64,000 nucleotides of DNA, taken from assembly GCF_000422345.1 (NCBI RefSeq), contig NZ_AULP01000013.1, positions 17,123-81,122 of the forward strand, given 5' to 3'. Below are positions 10,219 through 21,326 of the stretch, piece after piece. Each line of letters begins with the position of its first letter. Within the stretch, counting starts at the first letter, position 1. The stretch comes from Neomelitea salexigens DSM 19753. Its GTDB lineage: Bacteria; Pseudomonadota; Gammaproteobacteria; Pseudomonadales; Spongiibacteraceae. The position numbers and the translations under genes are program-made. Below the pieces are notes generated by a model. It saw only the letters and a list, made by a program, of their open reading frames with translations, did not search any database and had not been told where the DNA came from.

Positions 10219-11856
10219 CTAGCTATTGGCTTGCCGGGCTCGCTCGATCAGTTGTGCTGTGGAGCTGTCGGGGGTGGTGTTGCTGTCTGTGTCGCCTCGA
10301 AGGCTTCCGAGCAGCTGGTGGCTCAACTGCTTGCCAAGCTCTACCCCCCATTGGTCAAAGGGGTTGATGTCCCAGATAAAACTCGCGCAGATCAGGCGAT
10401 ATTCGTACAGCGCGATCAAATTGCCGAGTGCGCGGGGGCTGAGCTCGTCCATCAAAATTGTGGTGCTGGGGCGGTTGCCTGGCATGGCTTTATGTTTGGC
10501 AAGTTGTGCGGCCTCGTCAGGGCTGAAGCCGTCTCGGAGTAGCCCTTGCTCTACCTCTTTGGCGGACTTGCCCTGCATAAGCGCCAGGCTTTGCGCAAAG
10601 CAGTTCGCCAGTAAGGCTTGCTGCTGGTCGAGAGCTTTGCCGCTGTTTTTGAGCGCGGCAATGAAGTCGCAGGGAATGATGTCGCTGCCCTGGTGGAGTA
10701 ATTGGTGGAAGGAGTGCTGGCCATTGGTGCCTTCGCTACCCCATATTACGCCGCCGCTCTGTTGCGGCAGTGCATTGCCGCTGCGGTCCACCGTTTTCCC
10801 GGCGCTTTCCATAAATAGTTGCTGGAGATAGTCGGGGAGCTGCTTGAGGCGGTTGCAGTAGGGCAGGATGGCGTGAGAACTGATATCCCAGCTGTTGCGA
10901 TACCACACATCCAATAGCGCGAGTGTAGCGGGCAGGTTGTTCTCAAGGCTGCTGCTGGCCATGTGCTCGTCAACTTCTGCGCCGCCTCGCAATATTTCCG
11001 AGAAGCAGGGCCAGCCGTAGTTGGCGGCGACGATAAGGCCAAAGCCAGACCAGACGGAAAAGCGACCACCTACCCAGCACGGCACGGCTAGAGTGAGGTC
11101 AGGTGCGACCCCCAGTTTAGTGGCGGCGTCGGAGTTGGCGGTTATGGCAATAAAATGCCTGCCGATATCCTGCCCCGGTAGACCCTGTTCCAGCCAGAGC
11201 TTTGCCGCTGCGGCGTTGGCTAAGGTTTCTTGTGTGCCGAAAGATTTCGAGGCAACGATGAAGAGGGTGCTTTCGGCGGGCAAGTCGGCGAGGGTCTCGT
11301 TGGCGCAGCTCGGATCAATGTTGGCTAAAAAGCGGCATTCAAAAGCGGCTTCTGCGCTTTCTTTCAGGGCTTCGGTAAACAGGCGCGGGCCAAAGTCAGA
11401 GCCACCAATGCCGATGTTGACGATATGGCTGTAGCGTTTGCCGGTGCAGCCGCGCAGCTCGCCACTGCGCAGGCGTGCGCTGATCGCCGCCATGTTTTCG
11501 TACATTGTGTGAATCGCGGGGTCGCTGCTGTGTTGGGAGTGCGCCCAGTTTCGCAGTGCGGCGTAATTTGCACGGCGTTGTTCGGTGTTGTTGCACAGCG
11601 CGTCACTGCGCATAGCGCTAAGCTTTTCGGGTAGGCCTGCATCGAGGGCTAGGGTGTGCAGGGCTTTGGCAATATCGCTATCAATATGCTGCTTTGAGTA
11701 ATCGATAAACAGGGCGCCCAACTCTGCGCTGAATTGTGTGCTGCGATCTGCGTGTTCGGCGAAGCGTTGCTTTAATGGTTGCTTTGAGCACGCACTCTTG
11801 AGTGAGGCGAGTGTTTGCCAGATTTCGCCTCGGCGACTTGGTGTTGCTGGTGTCAC
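10219..11856 (-). CDS. pgi: Glucose-6-phosphate isomerase
   Basis: It interconverts glucose 6-phosphate and fructose 6-phosphate in glycolysis and gluconeogenesis. The 545 residues match the family (about 549). Signatures are VNIGIGGSDFGPR, VASKSFGTQET and GGVIWGSEGTNGQHSFHQLLHQG with the catalytic Glu and His. I choose the GTG at 11856-11854 because GGGAG lies 6 bases upstream and the length fits; an ATG further upstream would add up to 24 unrelated residues. It converges on the galU-manB operon, consistent with a shared role in hexose phosphate supply. Confidence 0.96.
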   Translation of the reverse strand: MTPATPSRRGEIWQTLASLKSACSKQPLKQRFAEHADRSTQFSAELGALFIDYSKQHIDSDIAKALHTLALDAGLPEKLSAMRSDALCNNTEQRRANYAALRNWAHSQHSSDPAIHTMYENMAAISARLRSGELRGCTGKRYSHIVNIGIGGSDFGPRLFTEALKESAEAAFECRFLANIDPSCANETLADLPAESTLFIVASKSFGTQETLANAAAAKLWLEQGLPGQDIGRHFIAITANSDAATKLGVAPDLTLAVPCWVGGRFSVWSGFGLIVAANYGWPCFSEILRGGAEVDEHMASSSLENNLPATLALLDVWYRNSWDISSHAILPYCNRLKQLPDYLQQLFMESAGKTVDRSGNALPQQSGGVIWGSEGTNGQHSFHQLLHQGSDIIPCDFIAALKNSGKALDQQQALLANCFAQSLALMQGKSAKEVEQGLLRDGFSPDEAAQLAKHKAMPGNRPSTTILMDELSPRALGNLIALYEYRLICASFIWDINPFDQWGVELGKQLSHQLLGSLRGDTDSNTTPDSSTAQLIERARQANS

Positions 11857-11973
11857 TGATTTCTCCCGTTCTTCCGTGGTGGGCGCTCTTCGCATTATCG
11901 CAGCCCATTTCTGCCGATAATAACGCAATATTCATACCGTTATATGAAATCGCCGTCCTTTTGCGACCGCTGC

Positions 11974-12933
11974 TTAGCTTTTTCTTTGAAGTGCCAGTTC
12001 GCACAGTTTGCTAAGGGCGTCTTTGTGAGCGCTCGGCGGAAGGGATTGTAGTGCATGAACGGCAGCCTGGCTGTACTTCTGGGCGGCATCCCGGCAATAG
12101 TTCAGGGCGCCGCTTTGCTTGACGGCCGCAACAATGCTGTCAAGCTCCTCCGCCGATTTTTCACTGATGGCGCGTTGAACTTGCTGCTTTTGTGTCGCGC
12201 TGCCGTTCTGCAGTATGAAGATCAGTGGCAGGGTCGGTTTGCCCTCTGCCAGGTCGTCGCCGACATTCTTGCCGGTCTCGGCGGGGTCGCCTTCGTAGTC
12301 CAGAATGTCATCAATCAGCTGGAAGGCAATGCCGAGATTTAAGCCGTAGTCATACAGTGCTTGTTGTTGGCTATCTTGTTCTGACAGCAGTGCGGCGCCC
12401 GAGCAAGCGGCTGCGAATAACACGGCGGTTTTACTGCGAATGACATTGAAGTATGTGTCTTCGTCGGTGTCGGGGTTGCCTGCCCTCGCCAGCTGAAGCA
12501 CCTCGCCCTCGGCCACGGTGTTGGTCGTGTCAGACAGCAGTGCCATGAGCGGCATATTGCCAATGCTAACCAGTACCTGGAACGCGCGCGAGTAGAGGAA
12601 GTCGCCAACAAGCACGCTGGGCGCATTGCCGAATTCAGCGTTGGCCGTTGGTCTGCCCCGGCGCAGTGCAGAAAGGTCTACAACGTCGTCGTGCAGCAAG
12701 GTCGCTGTGTGGATAAATTCAATAACGGCTGCCAGGCGAATGTGGTCGTGATCAATTTTGCCGAGCGCGCCGGCGCTCAGCAGGCTGAGAAGGGGGCGCA
12801 GGCGCTTGCCGCCAGCATCAATAATGTAGTGGCCAATGTTCTCCACAAGGGCGACTCGGGAGTGCAATTGCTCGACGATAAAATCGTTGACGGAGTTGAA
12901 CTCGCTATCTACGACCTGGCGGATATGTTGCAT
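11974..12933 (-). CDS. ispB: Octaprenyl diphosphate synthase (trans-polyprenyl synthase)
   Basis: It builds the isoprenoid side chain of ubiquinone. It has 319 residues. The first Asp-rich motif DDVVD is at residues 82-86 and the second DDILD at about 208-212; GGKRLRP lies near residue 41. It is divergent from rplU-rpmA, a very conserved proteobacterial arrangement. Exact chain length (C40 or C45) cannot be stated. Confidence 0.95.
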   Translation of the reverse strand: MQHIRQVVDSEFNSVNDFIVEQLHSRVALVENIGHYIIDAGGKRLRPLLSLLSAGALGKIDHDHIRLAAVIEFIHTATLLHDDVVDLSALRRGRPTANAEFGNAPSVLVGDFLYSRAFQVLVSIGNMPLMALLSDTTNTVAEGEVLQLARAGNPDTDEDTYFNVIRSKTAVLFAAACSGAALLSEQDSQQQALYDYGLNLGIAFQLIDDILDYEGDPAETGKNVGDDLAEGKPTLPLIFILQNGSATQKQQVQRAISEKSAEELDSIVAAVKQSGALNYCRDAAQKYSQAAVHALQSLPPSAHKDALSKLCELALQRKS

Positions 12934-13202
12934 GGACTAATTGACTTGCGGCGGTGGAATCGGCTGGCATCGTATGGGGGGTAGGCTAGGCTGTCAAGTT
13001 GAGCGTAGCTGTGGCTGAGCGCTGGATAAAGCACTTGTGTTTGTTGGCTGGAGCCAGTAAAATTCGCGCCCCTGAAGCAAAACCGCCCGGCCCAGCTGAA
13101 AAGTAAGGCTGTAGCGGTGCCTGGACTTGTCCCACGGCCGGTAAGCCGGTGGTGGCCAAACACTCAATATGCATTGCAAGCAGGCTCTTGGAGATTATGC
13201 CC

Positions 13203-13514
13203 ATGTACGCAGTTATTGAAAGCGGTGGTAAGCAGCACCGTGTAGTTGAGGGTGAAACCCTCAAGTTGGAAAAAATTGAAGTCGCCACTGGTGAAGCCAT
13301 TACTTTTGATAAAGTACTGATGGTTAAGAACGGTGAAGAACTCAAAATCGGTGCGCCCTATGTTGAGGGTGGTAAAGTGACTGCAGAGGTTATCTCTCAA
13401 GGTCGTCACGCTAAGGTGAAAATTGTTAAGTTTCGCCGCCGTAAGCACAGCATGAAACAAGCCGGTCACCGCCAGTGGTTCACGGAAGTGAAAATCACTG
13501 GTATCAGCGGCTAA
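13203..13514 (+). CDS. rplU: 50S ribosomal protein L21
   Basis: Large-subunit ribosomal protein of 103 residues, the usual length, with [14 protein letters not shown] at the start and [12 protein letters not shown] plus VKITGIS at the end. ATG 13203 is preferred over ATG 13197 because GGAG at 13190-13193 then has 9-base rather than 3-base spacing. It is co-transcribed with rpmA. Confidence 0.97.
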   Translation: MYAVIESGGKQHRVVEGETLKLEKIEVATGEAITFDKVLMVKNGEELKIGAPYVEGGKVTAEVISQGRHAKVKIVKFRRRKHSMKQAGHRQWFTEVKITGISG

Positions 13515-13532
13515 GAATACGAGGAGAGACTC

Positions 13533-13790
13533 ATGGCTCACAAGAAAGCTGGTGGTAGTACCCGTAACGGACGCGATTCCGAGAGTAAACGCCTTGGTGT
13601 TAAGCGCTACGGTGGTCAGGTTGTTAGCGCAGGTAGCATCATCGTGCGTCAGCGTGGCACCAAGTTCCACGCGGGCGAAAATGTAGGCTGCGGAACAGAC
13701 CACACGTTGTTTGCAAAAGCAGACGGTGTAGTGAAGTTTGAAGTTAAAGGCCCTAAGAACCGCAAATTCGTCAGCATCGTCGCTGCGTAA
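13533..13790 (+). CDS. rpmA: 50S ribosomal protein L27
   Basis: Large-subunit protein of 85 residues that reaches the peptidyl transferase centre. It starts [20 protein letters not shown], so there is no cleaved N-terminal extension as found in Firmicutes. GAGGAGAG lies upstream of the ATG, 18 bases after rplU. Confidence 0.97.
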   Translation: MAHKKAGGSTRNGRDSESKRLGVKRYGGQVVSAGSIIVRQRGTKFHAGENVGCGTDHTLFAKADGVVKFEVKGPKNRKFVSIVAA

Positions 13791-13812
13791 TTTCCGGCTC
13801 TACTGGTTCGCA

Positions 13813-13842
13813 AAGCCTCGTCGGTTGACGGGGCTTTTTTGT
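13813..13842 (+). terminator. Terminator after rplU-rpmA
   Basis: AAGCCTCGTC pairs with GACGGGGCTT (one G-T wobble) and is followed by a run of six T. It separates the ribosomal pair from obgE. Confidence 0.9.
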
Positions 13843-13859
13843 TTCTGTACACAACATAA

Positions 13860-15092
<1,233 letters not shown>

Positions 15093-15101
15093 GGTGATGG
15101 C

Positions 15102-16232
15102 GTGACAGAAGGGCGGCAGCAGCTCTCGCGTGCGACGCGTATTGTTGTAAAGATTGGTTCGGCATTGCTGACCAACGATGGCCAAGGGCTCTGCGTGGAG
15201 GGCTTGGACGCCTGGGTGGCACAAATAGCGGGCCTGCGAGCAAAAGGCTGTGAGATTGTGCTGGTGTCTTCCGGGGCAGTGGCAGAGGGAATGACCCGCC
15301 TCGGGTGGTCGCGTCGCCCAGAAGACCTGCATCATCTGCAGGCAGCGGCGGCTGTGGGGCAGATGGGCCTGGTTCAGGCTTACGAGGCGCGATTCCGTGA
15401 GCACGGCTTACAGACGGCGCAAATCCTGCTGGGGCATGATGATATTTCTGCGCGGGACCGCTACTTGAATGCTCGTGGCACCTTGTTGACCTTGCTGGGG
15501 CTATCCGTGCTGCCGATCGTCAACGAAAATGACAGCGTGGTGACCGATGAGATCCGTTTTGGCGACAATGACACCTTGGCGGCGCTTGTTGCCAACCTGA
15601 TTGATGCTGATGCGCTGCTGATCCTGACGGACCAGAGCGGCCTGTATAGCAGTGACCCCCGCTACAACCCCGAGGCTGAGCTTGTCAGTGAGGCCGATGC
15701 TGCTGATAAGTCTCTGGATGCGATGGTCGGTGGCAGTGCCGGCAGTTTGGGGCGTGGCGGTATGATGACCAAGTTGCGGGCGGCTCGTTTGGCGGCTCGC
15801 TCGGGTGCAAATACTCTGATAGCGGGCGGACGTGAACCCAATGTGCTGTCCCGCGCCTTGTCGGGGGAGGCGCTGGGTACTTTGTTGCTTGCCAAGGAGC
15901 CGCCAATGACGGCGCGCAAGAAGTGGTTGGCGGGGCAGTTGCGGTTACGCGGCAGTGTTGTGGTGGATGACGGCGCGGCGCGGGTATTGCGCCAACAGGG
16001 GCGCAGTCTCCTTTCTGTCGGGGTGGTTGCTGCTAGGGGGCAGTTTGAGCGTGGTGATTTGGTAAGCTGTGTTGACGCGGAAGGCCGGGAAGTTGCGCGG
16101 GGCTTGGTTAATTACCGTGCGGACGAGGTTACTCGAATTGCTGGCAAGCCGACTGCCGAGATCGCCGGTATTTTGGGTTACCTGGCTGAGCCGGAGCTGA
16201 TCCACCGCGATAATATGGTCGTGATGTCGTAA
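15102..16232 (+). CDS. proB: Glutamate 5-kinase
   Basis: It phosphorylates glutamate in the first step of proline synthesis. The 376 residues comprise an amino-acid kinase domain ([11 protein letters not shown] near residue 15, [18 protein letters not shown] in the middle) and a C-terminal PUA domain (about 280-365). The start is GTG 15102 with GAGG 7 bases upstream, overlapping the obgE stop region. The obgE-proB order is conserved in gammaproteobacteria. proA is not adjacent here. Confidence 0.96.
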   Translation: MTEGRQQLSRATRIVVKIGSALLTNDGQGLCVEGLDAWVAQIAGLRAKGCEIVLVSSGAVAEGMTRLGWSRRPEDLHHLQAAAAVGQMGLVQAYEARFREHGLQTAQILLGHDDISARDRYLNARGTLLTLLGLSVLPIVNENDSVVTDEIRFGDNDTLAALVANLIDADALLILTDQSGLYSSDPRYNPEAELVSEADAADKSLDAMVGGSAGSLGRGGMMTKLRAARLAARSGANTLIAGGREPNVLSRALSGEALGTLLLAKEPPMTARKKWLAGQLRLRGSVVVDDGAARVLRQQGRSLLSVGVVAARGQFERGDLVSCVDAEGREVARGLVNYRADEVTRIAGKPTAEIAGILGYLAEPELIHRDNMVVMS

Positions 16233-16240
16233 GCGTAAAC

Positions 16241-16287
16241 GCCAGGCATAAAAAAACCCGCGTAAAGCGGGTTTTTTTATGCCTGGC
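16241..16287. terminator. Bidirectional terminator between proB and rpsT
   Basis: A perfect inverted repeat with 21-base arms (GCCAGGCATAAAAAAACCCG then C, and its complement) around a GTAAA loop. Internal A/T runs let it act on both strands. Confidence 0.95.
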
Positions 16288-16296
16288 TTGCTGGTT

Positions 16297-16569
16297 TTAA
16301 GCAGCTTCGCCCATGGCTTTAATGCGAGCATTCAGGCGGCTCTTATGGCGAGCTGCTTTGTTCTTGTGAAAAATGCCTTTGTCGGCAGTGCGGTCAAGAA
16401 CAGGTACTGCTGCTGCGTAAGCTGCTTTTGCCGCTTCTTGATCGCCAGACTCGATCGCAGTGATGACCTTTTTCAGGTAGGTGCGAACCATTGAGCGCAG
16501 ACTGGCGTTATGAGTGCGACGTTTCTCCGCCTGACGTGCGCGTTTTCTTGCTTGCGGGGAATTTGCCAC
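16297..16569 (-). CDS. rpsT: 30S ribosomal protein S20
   Basis: Small-subunit protein of 90 residues, rich in Lys/Arg/Ala (start [17 protein letters not shown]). The start codon is GTG (16569-16567 on the minus strand), preceded by AGAGGAGTAAG. E. coli rpsT likewise uses a non-AUG start (UUG), which is part of its translational autoregulation, so the weak start here may be functional. It is monocistronic, with a terminator shared with proB. Confidence 0.96.
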   Translation of the reverse strand: MANSPQARKRARQAEKRRTHNASLRSMVRTYLKKVITAIESGDQEAAKAAYAAAVPVLDRTADKGIFHKNKAARHKSRLNARIKAMGEAA

Positions 16570-16700
16570 CCTACTTACTCCTCTAGAACTTGCGCTGAAA
16601 ATTTAGGCCGTGGATTATTCAGTTTTGTGTCCCGTATGTCAAGGGTGTGCCGGGCTTAGGTGGTGATTATTTACGCCTGTTTGGGCGGAGGGGCGAGCTC

Positions 16701-17075
16701 TTAGCTCAGTCGCTCAAATATCTGCAGGCCCCAGCAGGACAAACACAGCAAAAGGCTGATCATTACGGCGGCTGAGCCGATATCTTTGGCCTGCCCGGAG
16801 AGCGGATGGCGATCGGTGCCAATACGGTCTATTGCTGCTTCGATCGCCGAGTTTATAAGCTCGACGATCAATACCAGCAAAACCGGGATGATGAGTAGGC
16901 TGCGCTCGATCGCATTTTCCCCCAGCCAAAACGCTGCGGGTAGCAGAATGGCGGCCAGCATGCACTCTTGTCTGAAGGCCTCTTCATGGCGCCACGCGGC
17001 GGTGAGCCCCTTACGAGAATAGAGAGTGGCGTCAATCAGTCGCCAGAGGCCGTGTCGGCCGGGTTTATTCATCAT
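16701..17075 (-). CDS. dgkA: Diacylglycerol kinase (DgkA)
   Basis: A small inner-membrane kinase that recycles diacylglycerol to phosphatidic acid. It has 124 residues (E. coli 122), three predicted helices, and the catalytic segment ELINSAIEAAIDR (about residues 71-83). ATG 17075 or 17072 are both possible. It is divergent from the LpxL-type gene. Confidence 0.94.
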   Translation of the reverse strand: MMNKPGRHGLWRLIDATLYSRKGLTAAWRHEEAFRQECMLAAILLPAAFWLGENAIERSLLIIPVLLVLIVELINSAIEAAIDRIGTDRHPLSGQAKDIGSAAVMISLLLCLSCWGLQIFERLS

Positions 17076-17223
17076 GGTAATTTCACAGCTGTTAGCCAGG
17101 TCTGTGTCTCAATCGGTGTACAATACTCAGCGCTATGCTTATGCAGGGCTGTTATATAAAGGCGTAGGCGCGCGAGCTCCGGTAGAACCGCCTGCCGAGA
17201 AGACACAGTGTAATAGCAGGACG

Positions 17224-18114
17224 ATGACAATTCAGAGACAACTCTTACATCCGCGCTACTGGCCAACCTGGCTGGGTGTGGCATTTATGTTCGTGCTGGC
17301 AAAGTTGCCTCAGCGATTGAACTACCTTGTCGGCAAGCTGCTGGGCAGTTTGTTTTACTATTTTGCCAGTGGTCGACGCCATGTTGCCGCGCGAAATCTG
17401 GCGCTGTGTTTTCCCGAACTTACCGAGACGGAACGTCGTCGCCTGCTTAAAAAAACCATGCAGGATCAGGGTATCGGTTTGCTCGAAATGCTGCGAACGT
17501 GGTTTACCCCAATTGACAAGCTGGGCGTTGAGTTGGAATTCGTCGGTGAAGAGCACCTCGACGGCGACGGCCAGGGTGTCATCGTATTGGGCGCGCATTT
17601 CACCTTTATCGACTTGAGTGCAGCCTTAATTGCGCGCAGTAAGCGTTCTGACTCGTTCTATCGCAAGCAAAAAAACCCGGTGGTCGAGTGGATTTTGAGT
17701 CGAGCGCGCGGGCGTTATGGCGAGCCGATTCACCGGCGTGATTTTAAGCGCGCATTAAAATCCCTTCGCAAGGGCAACCGGCTGTTTTACCTGCCGGATC
17801 AAGACTACGGCCGCAAATCGGCGGCATTTGTGACGTTTTTCAATAACCTTGCCGCCACTACCGTGGCGACGTCTACCCTGGCGAAGGGGGGGCGCGCGAA
17901 AGTGGTATATATCGACCAACAGCGCTTAGAGAAGGGGCGCCGAATTCGCTTGGAGGCTATTCCGCTGGAAAATATTCCCAGTGGCGATCCCGATGCCGAT
18001 GCGCGGGCGGTGAACGCCGTGATTGAAGAGAATATTCGCCGAGCGCCGGAGCAGTATATGTGGGTCCATCGCCGTTTCAAAACGCGCCCCGAAGGCGCTG
18101 CGAAGGTGTATTGA
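17224..18114 (+). CDS. LpxL/HtrB-family lipid A acyltransferase
   Basis: A late acyltransferase that should add a secondary acyl chain to Kdo2-lipid A at the inner membrane. It has 296 residues from ATG 17224, with an N-terminal hydrophobic anchor (about 15-30), the HX4D catalytic motif HFTFID (His 125, Asp 130) and the DQDYG segment. The frame is open upstream to 17026, but that part overlaps dgkA and does not look like the family. The ribosome site (CAGG) is weak and close. It heads the envelope cluster; the next gene starts 6 bases on. Confidence 0.92.
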   Translation: MTIQRQLLHPRYWPTWLGVAFMFVLAKLPQRLNYLVGKLLGSLFYYFASGRRHVAARNLALCFPELTETERRRLLKKTMQDQGIGLLEMLRTWFTPIDKLGVELEFVGEEHLDGDGQGVIVLGAHFTFIDLSAALIARSKRSDSFYRKQKNPVVEWILSRARGRYGEPIHRRDFKRALKSLRKGNRLFYLPDQDYGRKSAAFVTFFNNLAATTVATSTLAKGGRAKVVYIDQQRLEKGRRIRLEAIPLENIPSGDPDADARAVNAVIEENIRRAPEQYMWVHRRFKTRPEGAAKVY

Positions 18115-18120
18115 GGCCCT

Positions 18121-19044
18121 ATGGCGACGACTTTGCGATTGTGGTTTATCACTGACGGGCGCCCCGGCCACCTCAACCAGTTGCGTGGGCTTGCCGAGCG
18201 GCTCGAGGCAAAAGTGCCGTGCCAAATTCACTGGCTGGATATTTCTCAGCACGGGTTTCGCAAGGCTGGCCGCAGCGGGCTGTGCGAGCAATTCGCTGCC
18301 AGTTCGCCCCCTGATTGGGTCGTGGCCGCCGGCAGTCGTTGTCACCTGCCCCTGCTGTGGACCGCGAAGGTGAGTGGCGCTCGCTCTTTAGTGTTAATGA
18401 AGCCCAGTCTGCCGCGATGCTTGTTTGATGCCGCGATTATTCCCGAGCATGATGCGCCGCCGGTGTCACCGAAAATACTGGTTACCAGAGGCGTGCTCAA
18501 TGTCATGCAGCCGACCCTTGAAAACAGGGATAAGCGGCGTGGCTTGATTGTGTTGGGCGGGGTAAACAAACACTTCGCTTGGGATAACGACGCAGTATTA
18601 GAGCAGGTGCTGGCGATTGCCAACGCGCGCTCAGACTTACATTGGACCGTATCAGACTCGCCGCGTACACCGCCCGGCCTACTAGAAGCATTGGCGTTAG
18701 AGGCTGTGGCCAACATAGATACCCTGCCCTTCGGCGATTGCCCGCCCGGGTGGCTGAGAGAGCAGTTAGCCTCAGTTGCCGAGGCCTGGGTCAGTCGCGA
18801 CAGCGTGTCGATGGTCTACGAGAGTATTACCTCGGCGGTGCCGACCGGCTTGTTAGCGCTTCCACCATTGCGAGATTCACGGGTAACGCGAAGTATGGCG
18901 AGCGTGCTGGCGGCAGGCCTGGCCAGGGGGTACGAGTCTTGGCCCGCTGGTGAGCCATTGCCACCCCCTGCTGAGCAGGTTTGGGAAGCAGATCGTGCCG
19001 CCGATTGGCTGCTCAACACCTTAGAAGGAAAAAGACATGCTTGA
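18121..19044 (+). CDS. ELM1-family (mitochondrial-fission ELM1-like) protein
   Basis: 307 residues with the family start LWFITDGRPGHLNQLRGL and the RDSVSMVYES segment. The family is named after plant ELM1, but bacterial members occur in LPS gene clusters and look like GT-B-fold glycosyltransferases. Its donor and acceptor are unknown. It lies 6 bases after the LpxL gene and overlaps the next glycosyltransferase by 8 bases, which argues for a job in LPS or surface glycan assembly. Confidence 0.85.
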   Translation: MATTLRLWFITDGRPGHLNQLRGLAERLEAKVPCQIHWLDISQHGFRKAGRSGLCEQFAASSPPDWVVAAGSRCHLPLLWTAKVSGARSLVLMKPSLPRCLFDAAIIPEHDAPPVSPKILVTRGVLNVMQPTLENRDKRRGLIVLGGVNKHFAWDNDAVLEQVLAIANARSDLHWTVSDSPRTPPGLLEALALEAVANIDTLPFGDCPPGWLREQLASVAEAWVSRDSVSMVYESITSAVPTGLLALPPLRDSRVTRSMASVLAAGLARGYESWPAGEPLPPPAEQVWEADRAADWLLNTLEGKRHA

Positions 19045-20185
19045 TGCTGTTAACGAGACTGAGGCGAGCCCTCGCGTGTTAAAGGTCGTGCAGTTGCTGC
19101 CCGCGCTGAATTCCGGCGGCGTTGAGCGTGGTACCGTCGAATTTGCGCGAGAGCTCGTTCGTCTGGGCCATCAATCAGTAGTGATTTCTCACGGTGGCCG
19201 CATGGTTGAGCAGCTAGAGGCCGAAGGTAGTCAGCATATTGCCATGCCCATTCATCGCAAGTCCCTGAGCTCGCTGTGGCAGGTTCGCCCCCTGCGGCGA
19301 TTGCTGGAAACACTGCAGGCGGATGTGATCCATGTACGCTCGCGTGTGCCGGCCTGGATAGCCTGGTTGGCGTGGCGAAAGATGGACCCGGCTAGCCGCC
19401 CCCGCTTAGTGAGCACGTTTCACGGTATGTATTCGGTAAACGCTTACAGTGCCATTATGGCAAAGGCGGAGCATTGCATTGCCATCTCACATTGCGTTAA
19501 AGGCTACATGGTTGATAATTACCAGATTCCCGAAAGCAAGATTACGCTGATTCCGCGGGGCTTGGATGCCGAGGCCTTCGTTCGTCAGGATGCCGACAGC
19601 CAGTGGTTGGAGGCGTTGTTTTCGGAGTATCCGCAGCTCAGTGGTAAGCCAATTATTTTAATGCCAGGCCGGCTGTCGCGGTGGAAGGGACAAGAGGCCT
19701 TCCTGCAAATGATGGCCCGCTTAGTGAGTTTGCGTCCGGATATCCACGGGGTGGTGGTGGGAGATGCCGAGCCCGGCAAGCAGCACTATTTGGAAGAACT
19801 GCTTGCCATGCGTGAGTCGCTGGGCCTTACCGAGGCGGTCACCTTTGTTGGTCACCGCAGTGATATTGCGAATTTCTATCGCTTGGCTGCTGTCACGTGT
19901 CATCTTTCTAACAAAGAAGAACCCTTCGGTCGCACGGTGCCAGAGTCCCTCGCCTGCGGTACGCCGGTGGTAGCCTATGACCGCGGTGGCGCAAGTGAGT
20001 CACTGAATGCCGGCTTTCGTCAGGGCCTCGTCCCCGCCGACGATGTGGTGGCATTTGCGGCACGTGTTGCCGATTTGTTGGAGGCTGACAATCAGATTAG
20101 CCTGCCGCCTGAATACTATTTGGATCACCAAGTGGCCAGTACCCTGAATGTGTACGAGCAATTACTTGGCAATTCTGCCCACTAA
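19037..20185 (+). CDS. Glycosyltransferase family 4
   Basis: 382 residues with a GT-B fold. The N-terminal Gly-rich acceptor loop is LLPALNSGGVERGTVEFA, and the C-terminal nucleotide-sugar site is PGRLSRWKGQE with the EX7E motif in EPFGRTVPES followed by GTPVVAYDRGG. It is probably a cytoplasmic, membrane-associated LPS core glycosyltransferase. It overlaps the ELM1-like gene. The specific sugar cannot be deduced. Confidence 0.9.
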   Translation: MLDAVNETEASPRVLKVVQLLPALNSGGVERGTVEFARELVRLGHQSVVISHGGRMVEQLEAEGSQHIAMPIHRKSLSSLWQVRPLRRLLETLQADVIHVRSRVPAWIAWLAWRKMDPASRPRLVSTFHGMYSVNAYSAIMAKAEHCIAISHCVKGYMVDNYQIPESKITLIPRGLDAEAFVRQDADSQWLEALFSEYPQLSGKPIILMPGRLSRWKGQEAFLQMMARLVSLRPDIHGVVVGDAEPGKQHYLEELLAMRESLGLTEAVTFVGHRSDIANFYRLAAVTCHLSNKEEPFGRTVPESLACGTPVVAYDRGGASESLNAGFRQGLVPADDVVAFAARVADLLEADNQISLPPEYYLDHQVASTLNVYEQLLGNSAH

Positions 20186-20285
20186 CGCGCCCTGACGCCG
20201 CGAGGTGGTGGTGATATAGTCGGCCGCTCCAGGGCGGCACTCCCTGGCAGCAATGCCGCGCAACAATGACAAGAACGAGATAACT

Positions 20286-21326
20286 ATGAGAGTACTGCAC
20301 ATCGCCTATCAACAGCTGCGCCGCTACGGCCAGACTCGGGTGAGTTGGGCGCAGAAACTCAGCTTTGGTCTGATTAAGAACGACCACTACCTGCAAACGT
20401 TTAGCGACCGAGATATCGCTGCCTTTGAGGCGCCCCTGGGCATTCGCGATTTGGGGGTGGGCAAGGCCAACAAGCGCTTGCTGGAGATGGTCGATGCGAT
20501 GGAGCCCGATCTTGTCATTGCCGGTCATTGCGACATGATCAGTAACGACACTCTGCGAGAGGTGAAAAAACTCGCTCCGAATTGCTTTATTGCCCACTGC
20601 AATAATGACCCGCTGTTTGTGCCCAGCAATGTTGAGCGTATCGCTTCGCGCGCCTCGGTTAGCGATGCCGTTTTCGTCTCAACGGGTCGGCGCGAGCTCA
20701 AACAATTTGAAGGCATTGGTGCGCGGCTTTATCACATGCCTAACCCCGTAGAAGCTTCCGTTGAGGTGTTGGATAACTCGCGGAAAACTGATCTGCCCAT
20801 CGATTTGTTGTTCTGTAGTAATGCCACCAAATTTACCCAGCGCCTGGAAATGGTCGGCCGTATAAAAGAGGCGGTAAAAGACCAAATGAATTTCAAAACC
20901 TATGGCAGTTTTGGCGAGGCGCCGGTGTGGGGGCGCGACTACGATCGCGCCTTAGCCGAAACAAAAATGGGGCTAAACCTGAACCGCCAAGAGGGCGACT
21001 ATTGGTATTCGTCCGCGCGAATGGCGCAGTTGGCGGGCAATGGCATTTTGCAGTTCACCCACAGTGGCCCGCGCTTCGACGAGCTTCTTCCCGAAGAGTC
21101 CGCTGTTTATTTTAATGATGAAGATGATCTGCTGGCGAAAATTCGCGAGTTTCATTTTGACGATGCTAAACGGCAGCACTGGGCATCACGGGCGCGGCAG
21201 TTCTACCACCAGGAAATGAATTCACGGCTCTATGCTCAATATATCGTTGAAGCCAGTATGGGAATCCCCTTCAGCCATGACTATGTGTGGGCGCGGGATA
21301 TCCACCTCGACGGATCGATGAAATGA
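20286..21326 (+). CDS. Glycosyltransferase, CgeB-like (GT1 superfamily)
   Basis: 346 residues from ATG 20286 (MRVLHIAYQQLRRYGQTR). The GT-B architecture and the C-terminal NLNRQEGDYWYSSARMAQLAGNG region followed by PEESAVYF resemble the CgeB/Glyco_trans_1_2 group. An in-frame ATG at 20253 would add 11 polar residues and is less likely. The next gene starts inside its stop codon (ATGA), so the two are translationally coupled. The sugar specificity is unknown. Confidence 0.82.
   Translation: MRVLHIAYQQLRRYGQTRVSWAQKLSFGLIKNDHYLQTFSDRDIAAFEAPLGIRDLGVGKANKRLLEMVDAMEPDLVIAGHCDMISNDTLREVKKLAPNCFIAHCNNDPLFVPSNVERIASRASVSDAVFVSTGRRELKQFEGIGARLYHMPNPVEASVEVLDNSRKTDLPIDLLFCSNATKFTQRLEMVGRIKEAVKDQMNFKTYGSFGEAPVWGRDYDRALAETKMGLNLNRQEGDYWYSSARMAQLAGNGILQFTHSGPRFDELLPEESAVYFNDEDDLLAKIREFHFDDAKRQHWASRARQFYHQEMNSRLYAQYIVEASMGIPFSHDYVWARDIHLDGSMK

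Noticed and set aside
10158..12004. Several open frames on the plus strand opposite pgi and ispB
   Set aside because: They lack ribosome sites and recognisable domains and lie antisense to well-conserved genes; treated as chance frames.
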